DNA of 64,000 nucleotides from Luteibacter yeojuensis (GCF_011742875.1 NZ_JAAQTL010000001.1:2480001-2544000), one strand, 5' to 3'. Numbered from the stretch's first letter, positions 52,493 to 60,648 are shown. Translations and numbers: made by a program. Notes: generated by a model from the letters alone, not told the origin.

Positions 52493-52930
52493 TTACCGTC
52501 CCGTGCATTCGACCGGGTCGTTCTTGCAATCGGCCGGAACCAGCATCAGTCGCGCCGTGCCGTCGGCCTGACGTGCGACAAACAACTGCACCGCGCCGTC
52601 GTCGTAAACCGATTCGACCGCCGTACTGGCGGGGGCCGGCAAGCGTTCGTCGGGCGTGGCGAGCTCGTCGCTACCGATGGGCAGGCCACTCAGTTTGTAC
52701 GGCGTGCGGGCAAACGCACCGCGCACCGCGCCACTGGCATCGTTGACCTGGATGTACCGCGTGCCGCCGCGCTCGAACACGTAGACATGGTAGTTCGGGT
52801 TGGTGCTCACGTCGGTGGCGTTGGGCCACGACTGGCCCAGTCCGGTGATGGCGGTCTGCGCTTGCGCGGCACCGATGCCGAGAGCGAGCGTGACGAGCGT
52901 GACGAGCAGGGTGCGGTTCGGATTACGCAT
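52493..52930 (-). CDS. Secreted protein of unknown function
   Basis: From the ATG at 52930 the product is 145 residues, with signal peptide 1-25 (GAAQA-Q). The mature part (YHVYVFERGGTRYIQVNDAS, VQLFVARQADGTARLMLVPA) is beta-rich. Two Cys near the end (ADCKNDPVECTG) may be bridged. It lies 151 bp downstream of the lysis-like operon and may be separate. Confidence 0.62.
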   Translation of the reverse strand: MRNPNRTLLVTLVTLALGIGAAQAQTAITGLGQSWPNATDVSTNPNYHVYVFERGGTRYIQVNDASGAVRGAFARTPYKLSGLPIGSDELATPDERLPAPASTAVESVYDDGAVQLFVARQADGTARLMLVPADCKNDPVECTGR

Positions 52931-53081
52931 GGTGGTGGTCCTCGTGGTTGGTGAATGCAGTCTGCGCTCTGGCGGCGTCAGATCGCGCGGCCGGCCGTGA
53001 TGGATGCACAACCGGACGACGCCACTTTCCCGCACGAATCCTGCCAATACCGGATCACCTGCCGAATTCGCGCATAGATCG

Positions 53082-53366
53082 TCATTTCATGAAAGGCAAG
53101 TGGCGCCGGCGTTCCAGGGCCCAGCAGGCAAGAAGCATGGCCTCCCCGAGGTTCAGGACCGCCTCGGTCGGCCAGGTCACCGGATGACTGGCGTGCACCC
53201 GGTTGAATGCGGTCCACAGTGCGAGCACGTTGACCATGGCCCCGCACATGATCAACGCAAGGCAAAAGCGCACCAGGCGCCCCTTCGACTGGTCGGTGAC
53301 CAGCCAGAGGGTGCTGAACGCGATGAGGCAGCACGCGCCGAGATTCACCAAGACCAATGTATGCAT
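53082..53366 (-). CDS. Small membrane protein, last gene of the lysis-like operon
   Basis: The 94-residue protein has three hydrophobic segments (about 4-23, 33-53, 70-85). Its ATG shares a base with the stop of the preceding holin-like gene (TGATG), so they are coupled. Size and pattern are like those of phage holins or their regulators. No family is recognised. Confidence 0.6.
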   Translation of the reverse strand: MHTLVLVNLGACCLIAFSTLWLVTDQSKGRLVRFCLALIMCGAMVNVLALWTAFNRVHASHPVTWPTEAVLNLGEAMLLACWALERRRHLPFMK

Positions 53367-53692
53367 CACTTTTCCACTCCCTTGAAAATGCCCGCAAGAA
53401 ATCGCTTCGCCACGTCTTCCCCAAACGTGGCGATGGCCTTCTGCGCGAGGATCGTTACATTGAGGCCGAAGCAGCCCACCAGGAACGACACGGCGGCCTG
53501 TACATCGAGATCGGCGTCCAGCATGTAGCGCTTCCCGATGGCGGGCGAGAGGAATACGGCGATAAACGTGCCGCAGACCACCCGCACCACCGCAGGCCCC
53601 TGCGATCCGCCCGTGTATAACGCGACGGGCATGATGGCACCGCCAACCGCTGCGAGAAGCAGCCATAGTCCCGCGATTTCTTCTTTGCTCAT
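53366..53692 (-). CDS. Holin-like small membrane protein
   Basis: The 108-residue protein has three membrane stretches (about 7-25, 34-52, 66-86) separated by short polar turns, and a charged C-terminus (EDVAKRFLAGIFKGVEK), a typical class I holin outline. It lies in one operon with the GH108 muramidase at 56026. The assignment rests on topology and context. Confidence 0.55.
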   Translation of the reverse strand: MSKEEIAGLWLLLAAVGGAIMPVALYTGGSQGPAVVRVVCGTFIAVFLSPAIGKRYMLDADLDVQAAVSFLVGCFGLNVTILAQKAIATFGEDVAKRFLAGIFKGVEK

Positions 53693-53703
53693 GACCTGGC
53701 TCC

Positions 53704-54096
53704 TCATGGATCGATGGCACGGTGAAGCACGCCGGACCAGGGAATCTTCTGGCGGCGAAACACCACGTCGACCGAGTCGTCCGTGTCGCGCACGACGGAC
53801 AGTTCGCCGGGATAGAGGCGCTCGCAGAAGCCGCCACCGTTCTGCGGCACCGAGAACCTGTAGACGGTCGCACCCTTCGCGACCTGGAGCAGGCCCGCGA
53901 CGATGGAACAGTTGGCCGGTTCGCCGAAGCGCAGCGAGATCTTTTCCCCGTCGATCGTGGCGACCACACGGGTGGGCCTGCCGTCTTCGGCGGCCACCAC
54001 GCCGGCCCAGAGGCTCGGCGGAGCGGCGAAGGCGGCGCTGCCAGGGAAGCAAAGCAGGCCCGCGACGAGAACGGATTTACGGTAGAAGCACGACAT
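53704..54096 (-). CDS. Exported small protein of the lysis-like operon
   Basis: The 130-residue product has a signal peptide (1-24, AAFA-A). The mature part has two Cys (ANCSIV, GFCERL) and a beta-rich pattern ending in VDVVFRRQKIPWSGVLHR. No lipobox is seen, so it is not an obvious spanin. The function is unknown; periplasmic control of the muramidase is one possibility. Confidence 0.6.
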   Translation of the reverse strand: MSCFYRKSVLVAGLLCFPGSAAFAAPPSLWAGVVAAEDGRPTRVVATIDGEKISLRFGEPANCSIVAGLLQVAKGATVYRFSVPQNGGGFCERLYPGELSVVRDTDDSVDVVFRRQKIPWSGVLHRAIDP

Positions 54097-54099
54097 GGA

Positions 54100-54438
54100 T
54101 CAGTTCCTTTCCTGTTCGGTAGTGATGAGCCGGCCATCCACCTGCACGGCGGGATGCCAGCCGTTACCCGGGTGGCAGACAATGCGGACACGATGCACGG
54201 GACGGCGGTCGAGCCACGGAATGAATCCACGCCCCATGTGCAGCAGCGTGTCGGCGCAGCGCCGGCGTTCGTTCCAGCGTGGCGTCATGCGGCAATCGAA
54301 CTCGATCGCCAGTTCCGCGAGCCTCGGTTGCGCGGAAGCGGCCGGTCGCCCCGCCTTGCGGCGACGCAGGTTGTCCTCGGCGAGACGGGCGCTTCGCCGC
54401 AAGGACGCGAGGACATCGCTCAACAGATGCCTGGCCAT
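54100..54438 (-). CDS. Hypothetical cytosolic protein of the lysis-like operon
   Basis: The 112-residue, Arg-rich protein starts at 54438, seven bases after the preceding stop. An N-terminal helical region (LSDVLASLRRSARLAEDNLR) and a C-terminal beta-rich part (VHRVRIVCHPGNGWHPAVQV) are visible. No family is recognised. Spacing of three bases to the next gene supports one transcript. Confidence 0.58.
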   Translation of the reverse strand: MARHLLSDVLASLRRSARLAEDNLRRRKAGRPAASAQPRLAELAIEFDCRMTPRWNERRRCADTLLHMGRGFIPWLDRRPVHRVRIVCHPGNGWHPAVQVDGRLITTEQERN

Positions 54439-54445
54439 GCCGGCC

Positions 54446-54706
54446 TCACGCGTCGCCAAGCCACGAGGGCTTGCGCTGGAAACCCACGTGGTAGCAGATC
54501 CATTGCAGCACCACCTGGTGCTCGCCGATCTGCAAGATGGTGAAGCTCTTTTCGAGGCCGACGATCTTGCCCTTGGGAGAATCGCTGAGGCAGCGGTTGA
54601 GCAGCGCCCTCGCCTCGTCCACCTGTTCCTCGGTGCTCATCTGCGCGGGGTTGTTGCTTCCGACAACGATGCGTTTGACGTACTTCACATCGGTGAGATC
54701 GAACAT
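54446..54706 (-). CDS. Hypothetical small protein of the DUF2589 cluster
   Basis: The 86-residue protein starts MFDLTDVKYVKRIVV at 54706, with AAGGAG upstream. It has a short helix (TEEQVDEARALLNRCL) and a beta-rich end (FTILQIGEHQVVLQWICYHV). It has neither signal nor membrane segment. I do not recognise the family. Confidence 0.6.
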   Translation of the reverse strand: MFDLTDVKYVKRIVVGSNNPAQMSTEEQVDEARALLNRCLSDSPKGKIVGLEKSFTILQIGEHQVVLQWICYHVGFQRKPSWLGDA

Positions 54707-54805
54707 GGGGACTCCTTGGTTCGATGGGCCGTGGCGCCGTCCTGGCGCCACGGCCCGCCGCGTGGATGCGCGGCGCTTGGGGAGGGGGTTTATCGCAGTC
54801 GAACC

Positions 54806-55414
54806 TTACACAACGGTTTCCGGCTGCGGCAGCGGACGCACTCGCGGCTCGCACGCGGTCTGCATGATGTCCATGACGCGGGCCAGGCCTTCCGGCATGC
54901 CCTTGTCTTCGGCCTTCACGTTGACGTGGTACTTCGCCGAGTTATCGGAACTGCGCGTGTTCTGCATGTGCGAGGACACCGAGCCGGCAATGCGGGCGTT
55001 CATCGAGAACGGGCCGATCTTCAGGCCGGTCTCGACGTCGTACTCCATCTTGTTGTCCTTGGACTCCTGCTGGGAGAAGGACGACTTCACTTCCATGTCG
55101 AAGGTGATGTCCACCGTGCTCACGCCGAGGTTGGGCACCTTGACGATCGACAGCAGCGGAACCTCCATGGACACCTCTTCCTCGCCCGTCGTGCCGTCGG
55201 CATTGATCACCGGACGCGTGAAGCGGAACGCGGCGGTGCGGGTTTCCTCGGTCGAGCCGTCCTCCGACTGCTGGAAGCCCACCGTCTTGATGAAGTCCGC
55301 GGTTGCCTGGGCCAGCTTCACCTGCGCATCGCAGGCTGCACCGAGGGGGGCGCCGATGAGATCGCCCATGGGAAGGCCCTGGAACTGCTGGGCCATGTTG
55401 ACGAGTCCGGTCAT
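54806..55414 (-). CDS. DUF2589 family protein A
   Basis: The 202-residue cytosolic-looking protein carries the DUF2589 core: VPLLSIVKVPNLGVSTVDIT followed by FDMEVKSS, and a conserved C-terminal YHVNVKAEDKGMPEGLARVM. The function of DUF2589 is unknown to me. A second family member lies upstream at 55486. It has no export signal, so if the operon is an export cassette this could be cargo or a structural part. Confidence 0.8.
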   Translation of the reverse strand: MTGLVNMAQQFQGLPMGDLIGAPLGAACDAQVKLAQATADFIKTVGFQQSEDGSTEETRTAAFRFTRPVINADGTTGEEEVSMEVPLLSIVKVPNLGVSTVDITFDMEVKSSFSQQESKDNKMEYDVETGLKIGPFSMNARIAGSVSSHMQNTRSSDNSAKYHVNVKAEDKGMPEGLARVMDIMQTACEPRVRPLPQPETVV

Positions 55415-55485
55415 GATGTAACTCCTTTACATACGGATCGGGACATGCCGCGCAAGAGACGCGGCACGGTTCGGCATGGCGCGAC

Positions 55486-56022
55486 TCAGTCGTCGTCATG
55501 CCTGAACGTGCGGAACACACCCTGGGTCTGTGCCAGGTGGTTCATGAGACGTGCCGCGCCTTCGGTGGGCTCGGCGCCCTCCACCCGAAGCACGACGTGA
55601 ACGGCGCCGGACTTGCCTTTGCCGGCTTTCATGGAGGTGTCGACCTGCACGACCGGCGCGTTGCTTTCGCCGCGCCGCCCCCAGGGCCGCGCCTTCTTCA
55701 TGGGGCCATCTCCCGGCGTATCGTCGGGTGCCGGTTCGACAAGGTTGCCCAGGTCGGCATCGAAACTGATCTCCACGTCCTTGACGCGAAGGAAGCTGGT
55801 GGACACGAGCGGCAGCAGCGGGGCACGGTAGAGATCCTCGTCGTCTTCGGTGGCGCCCGGCCGCATCGAGGGCATGCGTATGACGATGCTCTTCGGCCGG
55901 TTGTGCTCGTCGAAGTATTCGCCGAGATAGGCCAGCTGGCGTTTCTCGATACGCTCCTGCGCGTCGATCACCGCGCCGGCCATGGCCTCGATGAGTCCGG
56001 GAAGGGGTGTCTGCGTCGACAT
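55486..56022 (-). CDS. DUF2589 family protein B
   Basis: The 178-residue protein shares the pattern of protein A: APLLPLVSTSFLRVKDVEIS then FDADL, and the C-terminal VHVVLRVEGAEPTEGAARLM. The N-terminal LIEAMAGAVIDAQERIEKRQ is a likely coiled coil. It starts three bases after the muramidase gene ends. The two may form a hetero-oligomer. Confidence 0.75.
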   Translation of the reverse strand: MSTQTPLPGLIEAMAGAVIDAQERIEKRQLAYLGEYFDEHNRPKSIVIRMPSMRPGATEDDEDLYRAPLLPLVSTSFLRVKDVEISFDADLGNLVEPAPDDTPGDGPMKKARPWGRRGESNAPVVQVDTSMKAGKGKSGAVHVVLRVEGAEPTEGAARLMNHLAQTQGVFRTFRHDDD

Positions 56023-56025
56023 CGG

Positions 56026-56583
56026 TCATGCCCTCCGGGTGCCGGCCGCCGCAGGCTCGAAGGAATCGACCCGGCGCAACCATCCGCGGAGGAACTTTCC
56101 GAGCGGTGGCCGCCTGGCCACGAGGCGGCGGTAGTAGTCGCGCCGGCCATCCTGGAAAAGCGCATGCACCTTCGCCGGATCGGCGCCGCGCAATGCCGCC
56201 AGGGTTCTCGCGCCGACGACGCCGTCCACATACAGGTGGCGCCCGGTACCGAGTTCGTTGAGCACGCTCTGGAGCAGTCGCGAGGAAACGGCACCGGCGT
56301 TGACCTGGAAGTCGCAGACGATGTTGGCGATGTGCTGGAACGGCATTTCGTCGCCGCGTATCGCGTCCCAGTACAGCGCCTTGTAGATCGTGGCCGCCTG
56401 CATTTCCGTGAGGTTACGCAGTGCTTCCAGGGTGGGCTCGATGCCCAGCAGCTTCCGCGCACAACGCATGAACGTGGCATGGGTAATGCCGCGATTCGTG
56501 GCACCGCCCGGATCGACCGGGTCGTCGACGAAACCTCCTTCGTGCCTGAAGAGGATCGGTGCGAAGAGATTGAAATCGGCCAT
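56026..56583 (-). CDS. GH108 N-acetylmuramidase (TtsA/endolysin-like)
   Basis: The 185-residue protein opens with LFRHEGGFVDDPVDPGGATN, the GH108 signature with catalytic Glu15, then ALYWDAIRGDEMP. A C-terminal peptidoglycan-binding type 3 domain (VDGVVGARTLAALRGADPAK) follows. There is no signal peptide, so it needs a holin-like path. Relatives include phage endolysins and Salmonella TtsA, which releases typhoid toxin. It is the first gene of the operon; 56584-56705 upstream should hold the promoter. Confidence 0.88.
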   Translation of the reverse strand: MADFNLFAPILFRHEGGFVDDPVDPGGATNRGITHATFMRCARKLLGIEPTLEALRNLTEMQAATIYKALYWDAIRGDEMPFQHIANIVCDFQVNAGAVSSRLLQSVLNELGTGRHLYVDGVVGARTLAALRGADPAKVHALFQDGRRDYYRRLVARRPPLGKFLRGWLRRVDSFEPAAAGTRRA

Positions 56584-56705
56584 GACGTCGTGTCTCTCGG
56601 TTCTGCGATGGGCTCGCCGTTGGACGTACTTTCTCCAAACCCACGCGGAACCGAAATCGGACGCGGACCGATTCGTCCATGCGACGTGCGCGGATGCGGC
56701 ATCGC

Positions 56706-57461
56706 TCAGTCGTCCAGGGGCACCAGCCCCTGGCGGATGGCATAACGGGTCAGTTGCGCGATGCTTTGCGCGCCGATCTTCTCCATGACATGCTCGCGGT
56801 GCGTGGCGATCGTCTTCATGCTCACGCTGAGGCGATCGGCGATGTCGCGCGTGCCGAGTCCCTCGGCATAAAGGCGTGCGACCTCGCGCTCGCGCGACGT
56901 GAGCGCCGGCTGGCCGTCCGTCGATGCATGACGCGACCGGAATCCCTCGACCAGCACGTGGGCGACATCCGGGCTTACGTAATAGCCGCTGCGGAAGACG
57001 TGTTCGATCGCTTCCAGAAGCATCGCGAAGGCGCTGCGCTTCGCCAGATAGCCGTGCACCCCGGCGTCGAAGAACTCACGGACGAAACGTATGTCGTCCT
57101 GCGCCGCGAGACACAGCATCCTGGTCCGCGGCCGATGCGCAGCGACGCGACGCACCACTTCCACGCCGTTGAATCCGCCCATCAGGTTGTCGAAGATGAG
57201 CAAGTCGGGTTCTTCGCGAAGAACGAGGCGGACACACTCCCTCCCATCGCCCGTGCTTCCGCTGATGCCCACTTCGCCATGCGCGCCGAGAAGGGCCGCG
57301 AGACCTTCGCGCATGAGCGCATGTTCGTCCGCCAGGACGATCTTCAGACGCCCGCCCGGCCCCGAGCCCGCGGGTAGCCTCGACCGGTTGTCGCACGCGG
57401 CAGGGACGGCGTGATCCGATTTCTGGCCTGCAAAGTTCAGATTAGACATATAACAATCCAT
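56706..57461 (-). CDS. NarL/FixJ-type response regulator, atypical receiver
   Basis: The 251-residue product has a receiver domain (about 38-155) and a LuxR-type HTH (TSREREVARLYAEGLGTRDI). The receiver keeps the acidic pair (ADEH), the phospho-Asp (LLIFDNLMGG) and Lys (GYLAKR), but the usual Thr/Ser is Ala (CLAAQ) and the Pro after the Asp is lost. No kinase gene is nearby. It lies just upstream of the muramidase operon on the same strand and may control it. ATG at 57449 is an alternative start. Confidence 0.8.
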   Translation of the reverse strand: MDCYMSNLNFAGQKSDHAVPAACDNRSRLPAGSGPGGRLKIVLADEHALMREGLAALLGAHGEVGISGSTGDGRECVRLVLREEPDLLIFDNLMGGFNGVEVVRRVAAHRPRTRMLCLAAQDDIRFVREFFDAGVHGYLAKRSAFAMLLEAIEHVFRSGYYVSPDVAHVLVEGFRSRHASTDGQPALTSREREVARLYAEGLGTRDIADRLSVSMKTIATHREHVMEKIGAQSIAQLTRYAIRQGLVPLDD

Positions 57462-57586
57462 GTGGGGGGACGCCTACAAGCGTCCTCTGCCATATGCCGA
57501 TATGTCCTTCCGGAAACCTTACGGTTTTCGTCTTAATTTGTTTGTACAGGAGATTGGTGTCGAGGCTATATGTCGACACACGCGAC

Positions 57587-58159
57587 ATGAAGCGACGAAG
57601 GATGTACGCGGCTGTTTTTAGGTTAGGCGACTGGACGGTCCGTCCCGCATTGGGAGTCATCGAACGGCATGGCGAGCGCATCCGGCTCGAGCCGAAACTT
57701 CTCGACGTGCTGGTGTGTCTTGCCGAGCGACCCGGCGACGTCGTCGGCATCGACCAGCTCCTCGATCGATGCTGGGCCGGTGACTTCTACGGCGACAACC
57801 CGGTCCACAAGACCATCGCCATGCTACGGCGGGCGCTGGGCGACGACGCGCGATCGCCATATTACATTGCGACCATACGCAAACGGGGCTATCGCCTCCT
57901 CGCACCCGTCGTCTTCCTGAGGGATCGGCCGCCCGGCCGTAACGCGTGGCTCGCACCCCTTGACCATCTGCTCGAACTCGCCCGCGCCATGGATGCCATG
58001 GGTCGCGTCCTCCTGCGCATGGGACGGATCGACGTTGCCGCCGAGTATTTCGATGAGGCCATCGAGTTGCGGACACGATGTTCCACCCATGCCCAGGTCA
58101 GACCGGATCCCCTGGCCTTCCCGGTCGCGGCGAGCGGGAGGATCACTACACCGTATTGA
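57587..58159 (+). CDS. CadC/PhoB-type winged-helix regulator
   Basis: From the ATG at 57587 the product is 190 residues; ATG 57602 behind GAAGG is an alternative. The winged helix (LLDVLVCLAERPGDVVGIDQ, IAMLRRALGDDARSPYYIAT, KRGYRLLAPV) is followed by a TPR-like helix pair (GRIDVAAEYFDEAIELRT). It has no receiver and no membrane segment. It is divergent from the response regulator. The AT-rich gap between them holds palindromes such as TGTCGACA. Confidence 0.75.
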   Translation: MKRRRMYAAVFRLGDWTVRPALGVIERHGERIRLEPKLLDVLVCLAERPGDVVGIDQLLDRCWAGDFYGDNPVHKTIAMLRRALGDDARSPYYIATIRKRGYRLLAPVVFLRDRPPGRNAWLAPLDHLLELARAMDAMGRVLLRMGRIDVAAEYFDEAIELRTRCSTHAQVRPDPLAFPVAASGRITTPY

Positions 58160-58280
58160 GAGGAATCTTAAGGTAGCTCGTTCCGTTCGCCGTGAGCTCA
58201 TTGCGTCTGACGAAATCGACGATCGCATCCGCCGAAAGAACCGGCGGCTCGTCGCCAATCCCGGGTGGCCGTGCGTTCAT
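58146..58280 (-). CDS. 44-residue ORF coupled to the methyltransferase gene
   Basis: The ATG at 58280 overlaps the methyltransferase stop (ATGA). The product, beginning MNARPPGIGDEPPVLSADAI and ending with TSYLKIPLNTV, is soluble with one predicted helix. The 3' end overlaps the convergent regulator by 14 bp. It fills an otherwise empty gap. No family is recognised; it may be a small partner protein or the start of a lost larger gene. Confidence 0.45.
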   Translation of the reverse strand: MNARPPGIGDEPPVLSADAIVDFVRRNELTANGTSYLKIPLNTV

Positions 58281-59329
58281 GGGCGCGCCTCGAGCACGAT
58301 GTTGAACGGCGTTTCCGCGGCCCGGCGGAAACGGCGAAAGCCGCCGGCGTCGACCAGCAGCTTGCGCAGGCGGGCCTCGCCGGCCTGCGCACCCAGCGCG
58401 GGTCCATGACGGGCCAGCGATACCGGTACGCAGATCATCGAAGACGCCGCGTAGTACACGCGGCCGACGGGATTGAGGTTATCTGCCGTGGCGTCGCCCG
58501 CGAAGGGTTCGACGACCATGCAGGTGCCATCGTCCTTCAACGCCTGCCTTGCATGACGGGCGGCTCCGTCGGGATCGCCCATGTCGTGCAGGCAATCGAA
58601 GAACGTTATGAGATCGAAATCGCGGCCCTCGTATCCGGAGGCGTCCGCCTGCTCGAACGTCGCGTTGTTCACGCCGGCCGCCTTCGCGCGCTCGCGCGCC
58701 ACCTCGATCGATGGCCCGTGATAGTCGTAACCCACGAATTCGGAGGTGGGGAACGCCTTCGCCATCAGCACCGTACTGGCACCATGGCCGCATCCTATGT
58801 CGGCCACCTTGCCGCCGCGGCCGAGCTTCTCCACGACGCCGTCGAGCGCCGGCAGCCACGCGCCCAGCAGGTGGGCGTTGTATCCCGCGCGGAAGAACCG
58901 CTCGGTACCGTGGAACAGGCAGGGATGATGCTCGCCCCATTCCATGCCGGCACCGCTGCGAAAGTTGTCGCGCACGCGCGGATAGGTGTGGAAGAGCGCG
59001 AGCGCGATTTCGTAGGCGCCGGAAAGATCGACGGGGCCCGCGGGATCCGCCAGACACGCCGCCTGTTCGTCGTTGAGCCGGAACTTGCCCGAGGCCGCGT
59101 CGTAATCGACGTAGCCGCCGGCAGCCTGGTTGCCGAGCCATTCGCGCACGTAGCGTTCGTTGGTGCCGGTACGCGATGCCAGTTCGGCGGAGGTCAGCGA
59201 TTCCTTCGCCAGCGCCTTGTAGAGGCCGAGCTCGTCGCCCAGCAGGACCAGCACGGCGCTGAACGCGGCGCCGAGGTCACCGACCGCCTTCCCCAGAAAA
59301 GTGTTGAGCTTCGCTTCGTCGATGGACAT
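58277..59329 (-). CDS. Class I SAM methyltransferase with N-terminal winged helix (Rv2258c-like)
   Basis: From the ATG at 59329 the product is 350 residues. A winged-helix part (SAELASRTGTNERYVREWLG) precedes a Rossmann domain with VADIGCGHGASTVLMAKAFP, EFVGYDYHGPS and FFDCLHDMGDP. This layout occurs in Rv2258c and in small-molecule O- or N-methyltransferases. The substrate is unknown. A start at 59413 would add a Pro/Arg-rich leader and is rejected. Confidence 0.82.
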   Translation of the reverse strand: MSIDEAKLNTFLGKAVGDLGAAFSAVLVLLGDELGLYKALAKESLTSAELASRTGTNERYVREWLGNQAAGGYVDYDAASGKFRLNDEQAACLADPAGPVDLSGAYEIALALFHTYPRVRDNFRSGAGMEWGEHHPCLFHGTERFFRAGYNAHLLGAWLPALDGVVEKLGRGGKVADIGCGHGASTVLMAKAFPTSEFVGYDYHGPSIEVARERAKAAGVNNATFEQADASGYEGRDFDLITFFDCLHDMGDPDGAARHARQALKDDGTCMVVEPFAGDATADNLNPVGRVYYAASSMICVPVSLARHGPALGAQAGEARLRKLLVDAGGFRRFRRAAETPFNIVLEARP

Positions 59330-59462
59330 GAGTACGCACTCCGGAGCCCCGGGGCTCGGTGCGGCGGATCGTCGACGGTTCCGGCCCGCCGCGAGGCGTG
59401 GAACCGGAGACATCGTCCTGCCGACGGATGGTCTCAGCCGCCTGGGAGTATAGCGCCGCCGC

Positions 59463-59927
59463 TCAGAGGGGAAGCGCGTAGCTCTGTTTCACCACCTGGC
59501 TGGGAACGTCCGTCTTCACGTTCTGGATTCCGTTCGCGCGGGTGAGATGGGTCGACTGGAAATGCCGGTAGGCGTCGAGGTCCGCCACGACGACACGCAG
59601 CAGCGCGTCGCTCTCGCCCAGCATGACGTAGCACTCCATCACCTGCGGAAGCAGCCGCATGGCCGCCATGAACCGCTCGACGGTGTCCGCGTCCTGGGCG
59701 ATCAGCCAGACCCGGGCGAACAAGGTCATGCCGACACCCACCTGGACGGGATCGAGGATCGTCACGTAACGCGAGATGACGCCCGCCTCCTCCAGGATGC
59801 GGACCCGGCGCAGGCAAGGGGACGGCGAAAGCCCGGCGACACGCGCGAGTTCGGTGTTCTGCAGACGGGCATCGTCCTGGAGTGCCCGAAGGATGCGCCT
59901 GTCGGTGGCATCCAGCTTATGCGGCAT
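59463..59927 (-). CDS. Lrp/AsnC-family regulator
   Basis: The 154-residue protein has the N-terminal HTH (LDATDRRILRALQDDARLQN, LSPSPCLRRVRILEEAGVIS) and the C-terminal ligand-binding RAM domain. It is divergent from a LysE-type exporter with about 106 bp between them, the usual setting in which an Lrp-like protein senses an amino acid and induces its export. The gap is AT-rich, with the repeat ATTGGCATGATATGCCAAT at 59951-59969 as probable operator. Confidence 0.9.
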   Translation of the reverse strand: MPHKLDATDRRILRALQDDARLQNTELARVAGLSPSPCLRRVRILEEAGVISRYVTILDPVQVGVGMTLFARVWLIAQDADTVERFMAAMRLLPQVMECYVMLGESDALLRVVVADLDAYRHFQSTHLTRANGIQNVKTDVPSQVVKQSYALPL

Positions 59928-59950
59928 GGATGACTCCTTTTTGAATACTG

Positions 59951-59969
59951 ATTGGCATGATATGCCAAT
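59951..59969. promoter_or_regulatory. Palindromic operator between the Lrp-like and LysE-type genes
   Basis: ATTGGCATGATATGCCAAT is a near-perfect inverted repeat (ATTGGCAT/ATGCCAAT around a short centre), about 24 bp upstream of the regulator start and about 65 bp before the exporter start. Length and AT-rich centre fit an Lrp-family site. Confidence 0.6.
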
Positions 59970-60033
59970 TGTTCTTACTTGAATGGAATCTTAGGTGCCA
60001 AATTGCGCGGAAGGCGGCATAAGCTTTTCGCCC

Positions 60034-60648
60034 ATGAACATGCATCTCCTGACGCTCTTCGTGGCCACCGTCCTTCCACTCGTCTGCGCGCCCGGACCGG
60101 ACATGCTTTTCATCGCCTCCCAGGCCGTTTCCGGAAACGCCTCCGGCGGCCTCCGTGCGACGGCGGGCGTCTGCGCGGGGTACGTGGTCCATTCGGTGCT
60201 GGTCGCGATCGGCCTGGCGGCACTGATCGCGGCTTCGCCGCTGCTGTTCGGCATGCTGCGGTGGGCAGGGGTCGCGTACCTCGCCTACCTTGCCGTCCGG
60301 CTGCTGAGATCGGCACTGAAGCCCCGCGGGGCGGCCCTCGCGCCGCCGCGCGGCAACCGCCAGTTCGGCAAGGGTTTCCTTACCGCCGTCCTCAATCCCA
60401 AGGGGATGATGATCTACTTCGCCATCCTTCCGCAGTTCATGACGCCGGGCGGATCGTCGGCCATGCAGGCACTCGTGCTGTCGGCCATCTTCATTGCCCT
60501 GTGCGGCCTGGTCTACAGCGTCCTGAGTATCCTGCTGGCTCGCGGCGGAAGCGGCCCGGCCGGATTCGGCGATCGGCGCAGACGCTACGTCGAAGGCATA
60601 TCGGGCGGCATCATCCTCGTGGCCGCGGCAAAGCTCGCGACCACCTGA
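60034..60648 (+). CDS. LysE/RhtB-family amino-acid exporter
   Basis: The 204-residue protein has six membrane segments and the family signature LPLVCAPGPDMLFIASQAVSGN near the start, plus GFLTAVLNPKGMMIYFAILP. It exports an amino acid or derivative. The Lrp-like gene is divergent, and its ligand is the likely substrate. Confidence 0.9.
   Translation: MNMHLLTLFVATVLPLVCAPGPDMLFIASQAVSGNASGGLRATAGVCAGYVVHSVLVAIGLAALIAASPLLFGMLRWAGVAYLAYLAVRLLRSALKPRGAALAPPRGNRQFGKGFLTAVLNPKGMMIYFAILPQFMTPGGSSAMQALVLSAIFIALCGLVYSVLSILLARGGSGPAGFGDRRRRYVEGISGGIILVAAAKLATT

Noticed and set aside
53082..56583. Complete prophage
   Set aside because: Muramidase and holin-like genes occur, but no capsid, tail, portal, terminase, integrase or repressor gene is present and base composition matches the surroundings.
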